Notes: generated by a model not told the origin, from the sequence alone. Numbered from the stretch's first letter, positions 16,729 to 25,875 are shown. The stretch: 64,000 bases of DNA from Halovenus marina (GCF_051414115.1 NZ_JBLKNZ010000001.1:1922001-1986000), one strand, 5' to 3'. Translations and numbers: made by a program.

Positions 16729-17748
16729 ATGGTAGAAGAGCGTCCCAAGCCCGACCACCTCATGAAGATCGGGTTCGGCTTCCAGGCGTCGAAGACACTT
16801 CTCACAGCCGTACGTCTCGGCGTCTTCGATGCGCTGTCGGATAACCCACGAACCAAAGAACAGTTAGAGAATGATCTCGGCCTTCACCCACGAAGTTCTG
16901 CTGACTTCTTTGACGCGTTGGTTGCGCTCGACGTTCTCGACCGTGAGGGCGGTGTGTATCAGAATACACCCGAAGCGGAGGCGTTTCTCGTTTCGGGAAA
17001 GCCGTCGTATATTGGTGGCATATTCGAGATGGCCAACGACCGACTGTATCCGTTCTGGGGCGACCTCGAAGAAGGGCTTCGAACCGGCAAGCCAACCAAC
17101 GAACTTGAGGGTACTGAGACCCACCCATTCGAGGCGATTTACGAAGACGACGAACGTCTCGAACAGTTCGTCGGCGCGATGACGGGGATGAGTATGGGCG
17201 TGGCGAACGCGTTGGCACACGAGTTCCCCTGGCAGGAGTACGATACAGTACTAGATCTGGGGACCAGCGAAGGCATCGTCCCCAAACGTATCGCCGAGGA
17301 GAACGATCACATCCGTGCTACTGGTGTCGATCTCCCCCGAGTCGAACCGTACTTTCAGGGAATTGCTGGCGAGAGTCCCGTCGCTGACCGCATCGAGTTC
17401 CAAACCGGCGATTTCTTCGGGGACGAACCCCTTCCGAAGGCAGACGTGTACATCCTCGGACATATCCTTCACGACTGGGATCTCGACGAGCGACAACAGA
17501 TTCTCGATAAAGTAGCTGAGGCTGTTACCGATGACGGTGCAGTCATCATATACGGAACGATGATAGACGAGGAACGCCGCGAGAATGAGATGGGACTGCT
17601 CATGAGCCTCAACATGCTCGTCGAGACACCAAATGGGTTCGACTACACCCACAGTGAGTGTATCGAGTGGCTCCGCGGAGTCGGATTCACCGATCCGCGG
17701 ATCGAACAGCTACCCGGCCCAGAATCGATGGTCGTCGCCCAACGGTGA
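16729..17748 (+). CDS. SAM-dependent O-methyltransferase (plant-type / CrtF-like family)
   Basis: A 339-residue enzyme. The N-terminal 90 residues look like the winged-helix dimerisation domain of this family. The SAM-binding motif VLDLGTSEG lies near residue 175 and the family's catalytic HDW tripeptide near 247 (HILHDWD). Small-molecule O-methylation is likely but the substrate is unknown; carotenoid, quinone-like or secondary metabolites are all possible. An ATG at 16600 in frame would add 43 residues rich in Ile, Asn and Thr that do not look coded for the domain, so 16729 is preferred. Less GC-rich codons and AT-rich flanks suggest acquisition from elsewhere. Confidence 0.85.
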   Translation: MVEERPKPDHLMKIGFGFQASKTLLTAVRLGVFDALSDNPRTKEQLENDLGLHPRSSADFFDALVALDVLDREGGVYQNTPEAEAFLVSGKPSYIGGIFEMANDRLYPFWGDLEEGLRTGKPTNELEGTETHPFEAIYEDDERLEQFVGAMTGMSMGVANALAHEFPWQEYDTVLDLGTSEGIVPKRIAEENDHIRATGVDLPRVEPYFQGIAGESPVADRIEFQTGDFFGDEPLPKADVYILGHILHDWDLDERQQILDKVAEAVTDDGAVIIYGTMIDEERRENEMGLLMSLNMLVETPNGFDYTHSECIEWLRGVGFTDPRIEQLPGPESMVVAQR

Positions 17749-17873
17749 ATACAGCCAGAGCCAAAATGTGAAACGACCCCAACTGACCGCGCTGATAGAT
17801 CTATCCGCTGTATTCAACACGTTCTATAAAATTCTGAAAGAGTGATAGGCTGAAAGAACTGAGAATCCGACCA

Positions 17874-18209
17874 TCAGATGGTGATCACGAAGTACGTCAG
17901 AAAGCCCGCGATGAGCGTCCCGAGCAGATTCTCAGTCTGCCACGCAACGAGTGCTCCGACGAGTCCAGCAAGGAGAAATGGATTGCCAGGAGCGAGATGG
18001 TACGTTCCCTCCCGGTAGAGCAGTGGTGGCAGCGCAAGCGCTGCCAGGACCGCCGGAGGGACGAGGTTCAGTTGCTCTTTCACTTCAGCGGGCACGTCAT
18101 AATAGCTGAACAACCCGATAAAAGAGGCACGGAGTGCGTACGTGGCAACGGCGACGGCGACAATATGTGTCCAGAGCCACGGCGTCGACATGGTTTCGAT
18201 AGCGGTCAT
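17874..18209 (-). CDS. azlD: AzlD-family branched-chain amino acid exporter, small subunit
   Basis: A 111-residue protein with about four membrane segments, including the AzlD-like ALRASFIGLF and LAALALPPLLYREG. It partners AzlC to export branched-chain amino acids or analogues. The ATG at 18209 overlaps the azlC stop (ATGA), which argues for this start over one 11 codons upstream. The gene is the last in its operon and is followed by about 125 bases of AT-rich sequence. Confidence 0.85.
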   Translation of the reverse strand: MTAIETMSTPWLWTHIVAVAVATYALRASFIGLFSYYDVPAEVKEQLNLVPPAVLAALALPPLLYREGTYHLAPGNPFLLAGLVGALVAWQTENLLGTLIAGFLTYFVITI

Positions 18210-18907
18210 CGGTTGAGCACCACCCCGACAGCCAGCCCGCAACTCACTCCGAGGAGCAAGCCAAGATTGTAGTCCAGCGGGGCAGTGACGACAGCCACGC
18301 TACCAGCCACGGCCGCAGTCGCCAGACTCGGCCGGTCCTCGAGAACCGGGAACAACAGCGCGATAAACACCAGCGGGAGCACCAACCCAACAGGAAACGC
18401 ATCCGGTACGCCCACACCGATCGACGCGCCGACGGCAGTTCCGATCACCCAGGCGACCCACGAGATACTGCCAGCACCGAAGTAGTACCAGTGGCCCCGC
18501 TCGACATCGTGGTCGCGAAAGTACGAAATCGAGAGTGCATACAGGTGATCGACGAGAAAAAACGAGTACACGGCCTTCCGGATGCGTGAATACGAGTGAA
18601 ACTTCGGTGCCAGAGAGGCACTATAAATTGCGAACCGCAGACTGATCATGACTGCAGTCACGAGTACGAGCGCCAACAGGGCGCTTTCCTCCATGAGAAA
18701 CATGACTGCAAGTTGTGCTGCACCCGAATAGACGAGCGCCGACATCGTCGCTATTTCCACAGTAGTGAAACCCAGTTCAGTTGCCGTTATCCCGAGAATG
18801 ATCCCGAACGGAACGAGCCCAGTAAGAACGGGGATAGCGTCTTTCACTCCGGCGAGAAACGTCGAGCGGTTTTCCGCAACGGACAGTCCGTCCACGAGCA
18901 CTTTCAT
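18206..18907 (-). CDS. azlC: AzlC-family branched-chain amino acid exporter, large subunit
   Basis: A 233-residue membrane protein with about seven helices. Family features include the glycine-rich GLVPFGIILGITATELGF and the motif YSGAAQLA, and FAIYSASLAP further on. It should form a permease with AzlD. A GTG at 18940 would add 11 residues; the ATG at 18907 is chosen because the conserved region starts just after it. Overlap with azlD indicates coupled translation. Confidence 0.88.
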   Translation of the reverse strand: MKVLVDGLSVAENRSTFLAGVKDAIPVLTGLVPFGIILGITATELGFTTVEIATMSALVYSGAAQLAVMFLMEESALLALVLVTAVMISLRFAIYSASLAPKFHSYSRIRKAVYSFFLVDHLYALSISYFRDHDVERGHWYYFGAGSISWVAWVIGTAVGASIGVGVPDAFPVGLVLPLVFIALLFPVLEDRPSLATAAVAGSVAVVTAPLDYNLGLLLGVSCGLAVGVVLNR

Positions 18908-18948
18908 TAGTCTGTGACTCTGGTTTTTGGGGGTGGTCACTTCTATCT

Positions 18949-18991
18949 ACTGTCCGTGAGTCCGGTCTATTTGCTGTCCGTGATTCCGGTC
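18949..18991. repeat. Tandem duplication of a 19-base unit at the end of lhr
   Basis: ctgtccgtgagtccggtc at 18950-18967 recurs as ctgtccgtgattccggtc at 18974-18991 with one mismatch, 24 bases apart. The second copy covers the lhr stop codon (18990-18992). It may be replication slippage or a pair of protein sites between lhr and azlC. Confidence 0.7.
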
Positions 18992-21830
18992 ACCAGAACG
19001 ACCGCGTCCGTGCGTACTCGCGCTCGCGGGAGAGGATGTCCCGGTAGAAGTCGTCCTCGTCCTCGCGGAGTTTGTTGATGATTCGGGCGGCGTTTCGGGG
19101 GCCGACACCACGGGCGGCGAGTGCGATGACAGCGCGCTTGCCGTGGCTCTGCACCAGACTCGCAGACCGGTACGCTCGCTCCGTTTGCTGTTGCTGTTCC
19201 TCGTCTTTCTCGGGTGCGCGAACTGCCTTGACCGTCTCCTCGTCCCACGGATTGAGCGCCGCAACCTGTGTCGAATCACAGTTCGGACAGGTCGGCTGGT
19301 CGTCGACGCGTTTGACCTGCGTCGTCCGCGTCCACTCCTTGCAGTGCAGACAGAAGAGGATCACCCGGTCGCCCTGGATTCGGTCCTTGACGGTCTGGAT
19401 GACACTCGCATCTGCGTTCTCCGGCGTCAGCAGTTCCGTGCCCGCGTTTCGGCCGCCGGTTCCGACCGGCGTGTGTTCCCCGATTCGCTCGACGGTGATC
19501 TGTTCAGACTGGATGTGGTCGAGCACCGCACTCGTCCCCTCGATGTCGAGTTGTTCGTGGATCAGCGCGCGGAGTGCCTCGTCGTAGACAGGGGTACCTT
19601 CGAGCGCGTCGAGCAGGCGACTTCGCCCGAACGAGGTGTGACCGCTCGACCGCCAGCGCTTGAGCGCGCCGAAGGTGGCGGCGACCTGTGCAACCTCGAA
19701 CTTCAGCGCGTCGGCGTTCTTGAGGCTGAGTTCGATCAGGTCCCGGACGTGGTCGGGGTCGGTCGTCTTCAGCAACTCGACCACGTCGCGGGCGGCGACA
19801 GTGCGGGAGACGTCGAGTTCGATCCGATAGGGGTCGACTTCGAGGCCGACGCTCGATCCGGTCTGCTGGCCGAGAAGCGCAGAGAGCAGACGGCCGAGCG
19901 TCTCGTTTATTTTGTGACCGAAACAGGCGTTCACCACTACGGACCCGCCGCTGAACTCGACGAGCAGGTGGTCGTCGGTCGGGAGCGGATGGCCGTCCCC
20001 GACGTGTGACGTGAGGTCTGTGAGTCCCGCCTCGATCGCTTCCGCAGCGACCGGAAACCGAGACTGCAGGTCCCGCGCGACTGCTGGAGTCGATGCGCCC
20101 GACTGGAGTTGGCTCCCAGCGACACCGCGGAGTTGGCCGACTTCTCCCGCGACCGCTTCGGGAACGGGAATCTCCTGACCGCTCCAGGAGGGGACTTCGC
20201 CTGCGGGATCCTCGATAGGCGAGACGGTCACCCGTTCCTCCTCCTCGTCGACTTCCGTGATGCGCCACATCTCGCCGCCCTGGATGAACACCTCGCCGGG
20301 CGTCGCGAAGTTGACGACGAAGCGCTCGTCGAGCGTCCCGACCTGACGGCCGCTCGCCACGTCCTCGACGTCGTAGGTGGTCTCGTCGGGGATCATCGAG
20401 AGATTCCGGTAGAAGTACTGCCACGTCCCGCGACGCTTCTCGATGCGGTCTGCGTCCTCGTCGAGCCAGACCACGCGGTTGTCGGCCAGTTCGCGAACCA
20501 CGGCCCGGAACTGACTCGCCTCCAGATCCCGAAACGGGTGGGCGCGCGTGACCAGTTCGTAGGCCCGCATGGCGTTGATTTCGCCGTGGCCCATCAGCAG
20601 GCCAGCGACCTGATTGGCGACCGTATCGAGACTCCCCTCGTGGATGTCGGCGGGTTCGACCGCACCGGCGCGTGCCCGGCGTGCGATCACGACCGATTCG
20701 AGCACGTCGTCGGGATGGCTCGTGACGATCGTCCCCGAAGAAACGGCGCCTTCGCGGTGACCCGCACGGCCGATCCGCTGGAGGAGTCGGGTGACCTGTC
20801 GCGGGCTATTGTACTGGACCACGTGGTCGACGTGGCCCACGTCGATTCCCAGTTCCATCGAGGAGGTACACAGCAATGCGTCCAGATCCCCCGCCTTGAA
20901 ATCTGATTCGACCGCGACGCGCGATTCGGTTGCGAGCGAGCCGTGATGGATCCCCACGTCGGTGCCGTACTCCTTCAGCCGCGACCCGAGCGCCTCGGCG
21001 GTCTGTCGGGTGTTGACGAAAATCAGGGTCGCGCTGTGGTCAGAGACGAGAGAATCGATCGCTCGAACGTGGCTGGCGACTTCGGGGTCGGTGACGAGTT
21101 CGCTCGCAAGGCGATCGTCGGCATCGGTCACCGTCGGGCATCGAACGGCGATATCGATCGAACTGCCGACGTCGACGACGGCAGTCTCGCAGGGCCGACC
21201 GCCGGTGAGTAGGCGGCCGATTTCATCCGGATCCTCGACGGTCGCGGAGAGACCGATCCGCTGGAACGAGCCAGCGAGTTCGCGAAGCCGTTCGAGACCG
21301 ATAGCAAGTTGTGCCCCACGCTTCGAGACGGCGAGTTCGTGAATCTCGTCGACGACGACGTGTTCGACGTCTTCGAGCGCCCGGCGAAGCTTTGTGCCGG
21401 TCAGCATCGCCTGCAGCGTCTCGGGCGTCGTCACGAGTACGTCCGGCGGATCCTCGGCCTGCTGCTGGCGCTGGTAGTCGGTCGTGTCGCCGTGGCGCAC
21501 GTCGATATCGAGATCCAGCGTCTCGCCCCACCAGTCGAGACGCTCGCGCATGTCGCGGTTGAGCGCGCGCAGCGGCGTCACGTACAGTGCACCGATCCCG
21601 AAACGCTCCCTGTCGGCGAGCGCATCCAGCACGGGCAACATCGCAGTCTCGGTCTTCCCGCTACCGGTCGGGGCGACCACGAGCACGTTCTCGCCCGCCG
21701 AAAGCGGTCCGAGCGCACGACGCTGTGGCTCGGTGGGTTGCTCCCAGCCACGCTCTGAGAGGGCCGTTCGAACCGACTCGCCGAGCACGCTAAACGCCGC
21801 TGGCCCCTGGACGTACTCGGACTCAGTCAT
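18990..21830 (-). CDS. lhr: Large helicase-related protein Lhr (ATP-dependent DNA helicase)
   Basis: A 946-residue superfamily 2 helicase of the Lhr-core family, linked to DNA repair in archaea. The Walker A APTGSGKTE is at about 53-61, DEIHELA follows in motif II, and QRIGRAGHREG is motif VI. The Lhr-specific winged-helix and C-terminal domains are present. Near the C-terminus CLHC and CPNC form a probable zinc site, and the last 60 residues include a helix-hairpin-helix-like segment (AARGVGPRNAARII). The ATG at 21830 is chosen. An in-frame ATG at 21881 would add 17 residues overlapping a hairpin element upstream. Confidence 0.93.
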   Translation of the reverse strand: MTESEYVQGPAAFSVLGESVRTALSERGWEQPTEPQRRALGPLSAGENVLVVAPTGSGKTETAMLPVLDALADRERFGIGALYVTPLRALNRDMRERLDWWGETLDLDIDVRHGDTTDYQRQQQAEDPPDVLVTTPETLQAMLTGTKLRRALEDVEHVVVDEIHELAVSKRGAQLAIGLERLRELAGSFQRIGLSATVEDPDEIGRLLTGGRPCETAVVDVGSSIDIAVRCPTVTDADDRLASELVTDPEVASHVRAIDSLVSDHSATLIFVNTRQTAEALGSRLKEYGTDVGIHHGSLATESRVAVESDFKAGDLDALLCTSSMELGIDVGHVDHVVQYNSPRQVTRLLQRIGRAGHREGAVSSGTIVTSHPDDVLESVVIARRARAGAVEPADIHEGSLDTVANQVAGLLMGHGEINAMRAYELVTRAHPFRDLEASQFRAVVRELADNRVVWLDEDADRIEKRRGTWQYFYRNLSMIPDETTYDVEDVASGRQVGTLDERFVVNFATPGEVFIQGGEMWRITEVDEEEERVTVSPIEDPAGEVPSWSGQEIPVPEAVAGEVGQLRGVAGSQLQSGASTPAVARDLQSRFPVAAEAIEAGLTDLTSHVGDGHPLPTDDHLLVEFSGGSVVVNACFGHKINETLGRLLSALLGQQTGSSVGLEVDPYRIELDVSRTVAARDVVELLKTTDPDHVRDLIELSLKNADALKFEVAQVAATFGALKRWRSSGHTSFGRSRLLDALEGTPVYDEALRALIHEQLDIEGTSAVLDHIQSEQITVERIGEHTPVGTGGRNAGTELLTPENADASVIQTVKDRIQGDRVILFCLHCKEWTRTTQVKRVDDQPTCPNCDSTQVAALNPWDEETVKAVRAPEKDEEQQQQTERAYRSASLVQSHGKRAVIALAARGVGPRNAARIINKLREDEDDFYRDILSREREYARTRSFW

Positions 21831-21873
21831 CGGGCACAGATAGGGCGTCGCGCTGATTAAGCCCGTCGGAGCC

Positions 21874-21910
21874 TTTGACATCCTCCCACCCCTGAAGGGG
21901 TAGGCTTCCG
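21874..21910. mobile_element. Solo hairpin resembling an IS200/IS605 (IS1341-type) element end
   Basis: The stretch gacatcctcccaccc is followed by a perfect 14-base palindrome, acccctgaaggggt (21888-21901), and then aggcttcc. From memory, this phrase flanks tnpB-type elements in haloarchaea and forms part of their end or guide RNA. No tnpA or tnpB gene is present here, so it would be a relic or a solo end. The family link is recollection, not a search result. Confidence 0.45.
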
Positions 21911-21977
21911 CTCGCTACGTGTCAGGCCGAACCAACCTGACGATCAGATAGAAGGTCGTTCGTCCCAAAAGAGTGGT

Positions 21978-22139
21978 ATGGCATCACGAAGCACATCGAA
22001 GAATCTCGAATGTCGCTGTAAGCGATGCAAGTACAACAACAACGGGCAGTGTGGCTATCAGGGCCGAGTCGTGATCAACCAGAACGGCGAGTGCGAGAGT
22101 CGCGAAGACGGGTTCGGCCGTGACCGCGGCCCGTACTGA
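21978..22139 (+). CDS. Small cysteine-rich DUF1540-like protein
   Basis: A 53-residue protein. Cysteines are at 12, 14, 17, 25 and 39, in the pattern CRCKRCKYN...QCGY...GEC. Spacing and the YN after the third Cys resemble the metal-binding DUF1540 domain. The N-terminus is Ser/Lys-rich and the C-terminus is Gly/Arg/Asp-rich. It lies alone between lhr and rpe on the other strand. The conserved pattern and high-GC third positions argue for a real gene despite the length. Confidence 0.7.
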   Translation: MASRSTSKNLECRCKRCKYNNNGQCGYQGRVVINQNGECESREDGFGRDRGPY

Positions 22140-22169
22140 TCGTCGGCCGCGTTGGACAGTCACCGACGG

Positions 22170-22928
22170 TCACACGTCTCGATACGGCCCCAAACGAGTG
22201 CCGTCGAGCAGATACGCTTCTCCCGAATCGAGCGCGTCTGGCAGATAGGGGGAGAGAAACTCCTGTCCAGCGACGTTGACCCACGTGCCCCCCGAAAGAT
22301 CGTTGAATGCGGGAAAGACGACGAGTTCGGACGAACCGGTCGAGTCGGCAGCGTATGAGTTCGCGAGGAACTCCTCGAACGGCCCGAGATCGAGCGTCCC
22401 GCGAAGCCAGACCCGCTCGATGCGGTGGCCGCCGACTTCGTCTTCGAGTCGGACCACCGGATGCTCGTGGCCCATACAGAGAACGTCGACGTCGAGAACG
22501 TCGGGGTCGGGATAGGTGTGTCCGTGAACGAATCCGATCGACCCGACCCGTGTTCCGCCGGGCGGCGTCACGGTGATGTCGTGGTCCAGTTCGGCACACA
22601 GCGAATCGATGTCGCCGTCGTGGTTGCCTCTGACGAGCGTGACCGGTACCGAGAGGCTATCGAACAGCGCCGCCAGTTCCTCGCGTTCTGCGTCCCACGG
22701 CGTGCCGATGCTGTGGATGAGGTCACCGAGAACAACGAGTCGGTCGGGGTCTGTTTCGACGAGCAGCGAAAGGAGACGCTCGCGACGCTCGGCAGATCCG
22801 TCCGCGAGTTCGACACCTTCCGTACGTAGCACCGTCTCGATGCCAGCGTGGTAGTCAGCAATGATCAACAGTCGTTCGTCGGGGGTCGCTGCGGTCGCCG
22901 CCGGATGGTCCGGAACCGGTTCGATCAC
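22170..22928 (-). CDS. Rpa-operon calcineurin-like metallophosphoesterase
   Basis: A 252-residue phosphoesterase with the full motif set: ADYH (Asp25, His27), LGDLIHS, RGNHDGD, VHGHTY and MGHEHP. These build a two-metal site. The family is found as the third gene of haloarchaeal RPA operons and has been called Rpe; its role with RPA is not established. GTG at 22928 lies two bases after the rpap stop and is preferred over upstream in-frame codons, which would overlap rpap by more than 40 bases. It is co-transcribed with rpap and rpa. Confidence 0.85.
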   Translation of the reverse strand: MIEPVPDHPAATAATPDERLLIIADYHAGIETVLRTEGVELADGSAERRERLLSLLVETDPDRLVVLGDLIHSIGTPWDAEREELAALFDSLSVPVTLVRGNHDGDIDSLCAELDHDITVTPPGGTRVGSIGFVHGHTYPDPDVLDVDVLCMGHEHPVVRLEDEVGGHRIERVWLRGTLDLGPFEEFLANSYAADSTGSSELVVFPAFNDLSGGTWVNVAGQEFLSPYLPDALDSGEAYLLDGTRLGPYRDV

Positions 22929-22930
22929 AG

Positions 22931-24502
22931 TCAGATCGGTTTGAGCGTGTCGTCGTCGGGTTCGTAGCACTGCCCGTCCATCAGCGCCGTCTGAATCTCC
23001 TCGTCGACCGCGGAGGGGGACGTTCCGTATCGCTCTTCCATCGCTGCCACGAGTGCCTCCCGCTCGGTCCCCGTCCCATCGTCGAGTTCGCGCATCACCG
23101 AGAGCAGGGCCGCCTGCATATCCTCGGGTTCGTCGGTGTCTGCGTCTTCGGATGGCTCCTCGCTCCCGTCCTCACCTGCGGTTTCTGCTTCGACCGATTC
23201 AGCAGGCTCAGCGGGCGTCTCGTCGGTCTCGTCCGGTTGGCTGGCTTCCTCGACGTCAGCAGATTCCGGGCGTTCAGGTTCGTCCGGTTCCGGCGTCTCG
23301 ATGTCGGCCGATCCGGGTTCGTCAACCTCCGTGCCGGACTGGAATTCGGTGCCGTACTCCTCCTCGATCTGTTCGCGGGTTTCGGGTTCGAGTTCGAACT
23401 CGTCGGGGTCGAAGTCTCCGGGTCCGGTCTCTGATTCCGTGGACGGCGATTCCAGTTCTTCGGATCCCGACTCTGGCTCTGTGGACGCTGGCTCTGACAG
23501 TTCAGTCGCTGTCTCGGCGGAGGCTGACGTTTCGGGCGCTGACTCTGCTGGATCGTCAGACTCCGACACCTCGCTCTCGGAATCTGCAGACTCTTCCGAT
23601 ACGTCCGCAGTCTCCGCATCAGCCGCGGCAGTTTCAGAACCAGCAGTGGCGTCAGTCGCGGTGGCCGATACCGTGTCGGGCGTCGAGTCACTGTCGTGAG
23701 ATTCCTCGAAATCAATTTCGGCGGCATCAGCCTCGGCCGCCGACTCGTCCGAAACCGACTCTGGCGAGATATCGACGTCCGCCCGGGCCAGGTCCGCTGC
23801 GCGCACGTCGCCGGTCGCGTCGGGCGAGAGGTTGGGGGGTTCGACCTCGTCGAGTTCGTCTGCGACGACGCGGACTGCATCGAGTGCCGTCTCCCGAAGC
23901 GCGTCGAGATACGTCGGCGTAGTTCCGTAGTGGTCGATGGCGAGCGGTATCCCGGCCGCGAGTCCGTCGTCGATGTCCTGCTGGTCCAGCCAGCCCTCGC
24001 GTTCCTCGGCAGGGCGGTCGAGCGCCGCCGCCATCCAGCCGATCCGGTCGATGGTCTGCTCTGCGGCCTGAAGCGTCCACCGGTCGCGGGTCTCGTCGTC
24101 GACTTCGTTGATGCTCTCGGGGCGAATCGAGGTGAAGACCTGATCGGAGTCCTCGGGCTGGAAGGTTCGGGCCTTGCCCGTGACGGCGACGAAGGCTGGC
24201 GGGTCGAGGCGTTCGAGCACGGCCTGTTCGTCTGGCTGGTACTGGCCCGCATACAGCACGAACGCGCCAGTCGGGTCCACGACGCGCGCACGGAGCACGT
24301 CGTCGCTAACCTGTTCGACTTCGGTGAGAACGCCGACGACGAACAGGCGATTGACGCGCGCGCCGGTCGGGGTGATGACGTAGTTCGGGGCGCGCTCCTC
24401 GTCGCTCTCGGAGTAGGAGTAGTCGGCGTCGTCGTATTCGACTGCGAATATCCGATAGGCGACTTCGCGGCGGCCAGCGCCGCCCTGCTCGGCGTCGCTC
24501 AT
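22931..24502 (-). CDS. RPA-associated protein (COG3390-type, Rpap)
   Basis: A 523-residue partner of the single-stranded DNA binding protein encoded just upstream. Residues about 15-130 form an OB-fold-like region (VNRLFVVGVLTEVEQ, DPTGAFVLYAGQY). A helical region follows to about 225. Residues 245-459 are a very acidic Ser/Glu/Asp/Thr/Pro tract, surely disordered. The last 64 residues (460-523) look like a small winged helix, reminiscent of the C-terminal domain of eukaryotic RPA32. Its ATG overlaps the rpa stop by four bases. Confidence 0.87.
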   Translation of the reverse strand: MSDAEQGGAGRREVAYRIFAVEYDDADYSYSESDEERAPNYVITPTGARVNRLFVVGVLTEVEQVSDDVLRARVVDPTGAFVLYAGQYQPDEQAVLERLDPPAFVAVTGKARTFQPEDSDQVFTSIRPESINEVDDETRDRWTLQAAEQTIDRIGWMAAALDRPAEEREGWLDQQDIDDGLAAGIPLAIDHYGTTPTYLDALRETALDAVRVVADELDEVEPPNLSPDATGDVRAADLARADVDISPESVSDESAAEADAAEIDFEESHDSDSTPDTVSATATDATAGSETAAADAETADVSEESADSESEVSESDDPAESAPETSASAETATELSEPASTEPESGSEELESPSTESETGPGDFDPDEFELEPETREQIEEEYGTEFQSGTEVDEPGSADIETPEPDEPERPESADVEEASQPDETDETPAEPAESVEAETAGEDGSEEPSEDADTDEPEDMQAALLSVMRELDDGTGTEREALVAAMEERYGTSPSAVDEEIQTALMDGQCYEPDDDTLKPI

Positions 24503-25767
24503 CCTGTCACCTCGTCGAGCAGGGCCTGCGCACGTGATTTCGGCGAGTCAGACACTGGCTCGAACTCCGAGGCTTCGAGGTTCGCGCCGTACTCGTCGAC
24601 CGACAGCGACCCGCGGACGCGGAACTCCCGGCCGACCACTTCCGACCGAATCTGGTCAGCGACGACGCTTCGGTCCATCGCGTCGCGGGCGTGCTCTTTC
24701 GCCGCTTCGAGGTCGCCGCCGTACACCTCAGCTGTCATCGAATCGTCGAGCACGACCGTTACTGTGCCCGTACCGTCGTCGAGAATCGCCTTCACGCGCA
24801 GGTCGTCCTCGCCCTCGACTGCGCCGTGACTCCGACACTGGCCGTTCTGTGTGACGCGGCCACACTCCGGACAGCGCTCGATGAGGCCGGAGCCGTCCCG
24901 GATGGAGACGACGTTGCCCTGCAGTTCGACGTCGAACAGCCCACCAGAATCGACCGCCGCGCGAACCGAGCGTCGGGGCGCGGATTCGGAGACTTCGACC
25001 GATTCGTCGAGGCGGCTGACCGTCGAGAACTCCGAGACGTTCACCGACGGAACGCCGCGGAACTCCCTGACGAATGCATTTTCGATGCGAACCGACTCGC
25101 CCTCCTGTATCTTCGGTCTGGGCTCCCAGTCGGTGAAGGGAAGGCGGGCGGTGCCGTCTCCGAGGACGCCGCTGAGAATTTCCGTCTCGCCGTCGCGGCC
25201 GTCGATGGTTCGCTGTTCGACGTCGAGCACGCGCACCTCGACGTTGACGCCCCGGTCGCCCGACTCGATTGCATCGAGCGTGGCGTCGCCGCCGATGTCG
25301 TAGGGGACGTCGAGCGATTCGTCGACGCGTTCGACGCTCGTGCTCTCCCCGAGGTTCAGTTCGGCCTCACCCTCCCACTCGCGAACGTCGGCGTTCCCGA
25401 TTTCGACCGTGTCGCCGGGTTCGAGGTCGAAGTCCTCCCACGCCGTGTAGGAGCGCTTGTCGGTTTCGTCTGCCATCTCGCCCTCGAAGATGACGTGCTG
25501 GTCGCCGCCGTACTGGATCGAGCGCTTGCCCGCGGAGAGAACGACCGCAGTCGTCGAGACGCTGCTCGTCGACGTCGTCACGTCGGCGAGGTTGTCGGTC
25601 GCTTCCACGCCCTCGGGGGAGCCGTCACCGTACTTGCGGCGCAGGCTCTGTTTGGCCTCTTCGATCGGAACGCTGTACTCCTGCATGTTCTTCAGGTCCG
25701 CTTTGACCTCCGCTTTGTCAACGCCGAGGCTGGAGGCGAGTTCCTCGGCATGGTCGTCGAGACTCAT
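24499..25767 (-). CDS. Replication protein A, three OB folds and a zinc finger
   Basis: A 422-residue single-stranded DNA binding protein for replication and repair. OB folds lie at about 72-150, 172-255 and 276-400. The third carries a zinc site, Cys299, Cys302, Cys311 and His314 (CPECGRVTQNGQCRSH). Length and layout match haloarchaeal Rpa1-type proteins. The first 60 residues are helical and may mediate contacts. ATG at 25767 is preferred to an upstream one because a TATA-like box lies 24-30 bases before it, giving a leaderless message. First gene of the rpa-rpap-rpe operon. Confidence 0.92.
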   Translation of the reverse strand: MSLDDHAEELASSLGVDKAEVKADLKNMQEYSVPIEEAKQSLRRKYGDGSPEGVEATDNLADVTTSTSSVSTTAVVLSAGKRSIQYGGDQHVIFEGEMADETDKRSYTAWEDFDLEPGDTVEIGNADVREWEGEAELNLGESTSVERVDESLDVPYDIGGDATLDAIESGDRGVNVEVRVLDVEQRTIDGRDGETEILSGVLGDGTARLPFTDWEPRPKIQEGESVRIENAFVREFRGVPSVNVSEFSTVSRLDESVEVSESAPRRSVRAAVDSGGLFDVELQGNVVSIRDGSGLIERCPECGRVTQNGQCRSHGAVEGEDDLRVKAILDDGTGTVTVVLDDSMTAEVYGGDLEAAKEHARDAMDRSVVADQIRSEVVGREFRVRGSLSVDEYGANLEASEFEPVSDSPKSRAQALLDEVTG

Positions 25768-25789
25768 ACGTTCCCGTTCACACCCGAGC

Positions 25790-25798
25790 ACTAAAAGC
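25790..25798 (-). promoter_or_regulatory. TATA-like box of the rpa operon
   Basis: On the minus strand this reads gcttttagt, centred about 27 bases before the ATG at 25767, the position expected for a leaderless archaeal transcript. Confidence 0.5.
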
Positions 25799-25875
25799 GT
25801 CTGCCGTCCGGGTTCGTGACGACTGTCGATCATGTGGCAATCAGGCTTATTACCGCATCTGCGAAAGTCTCATCT

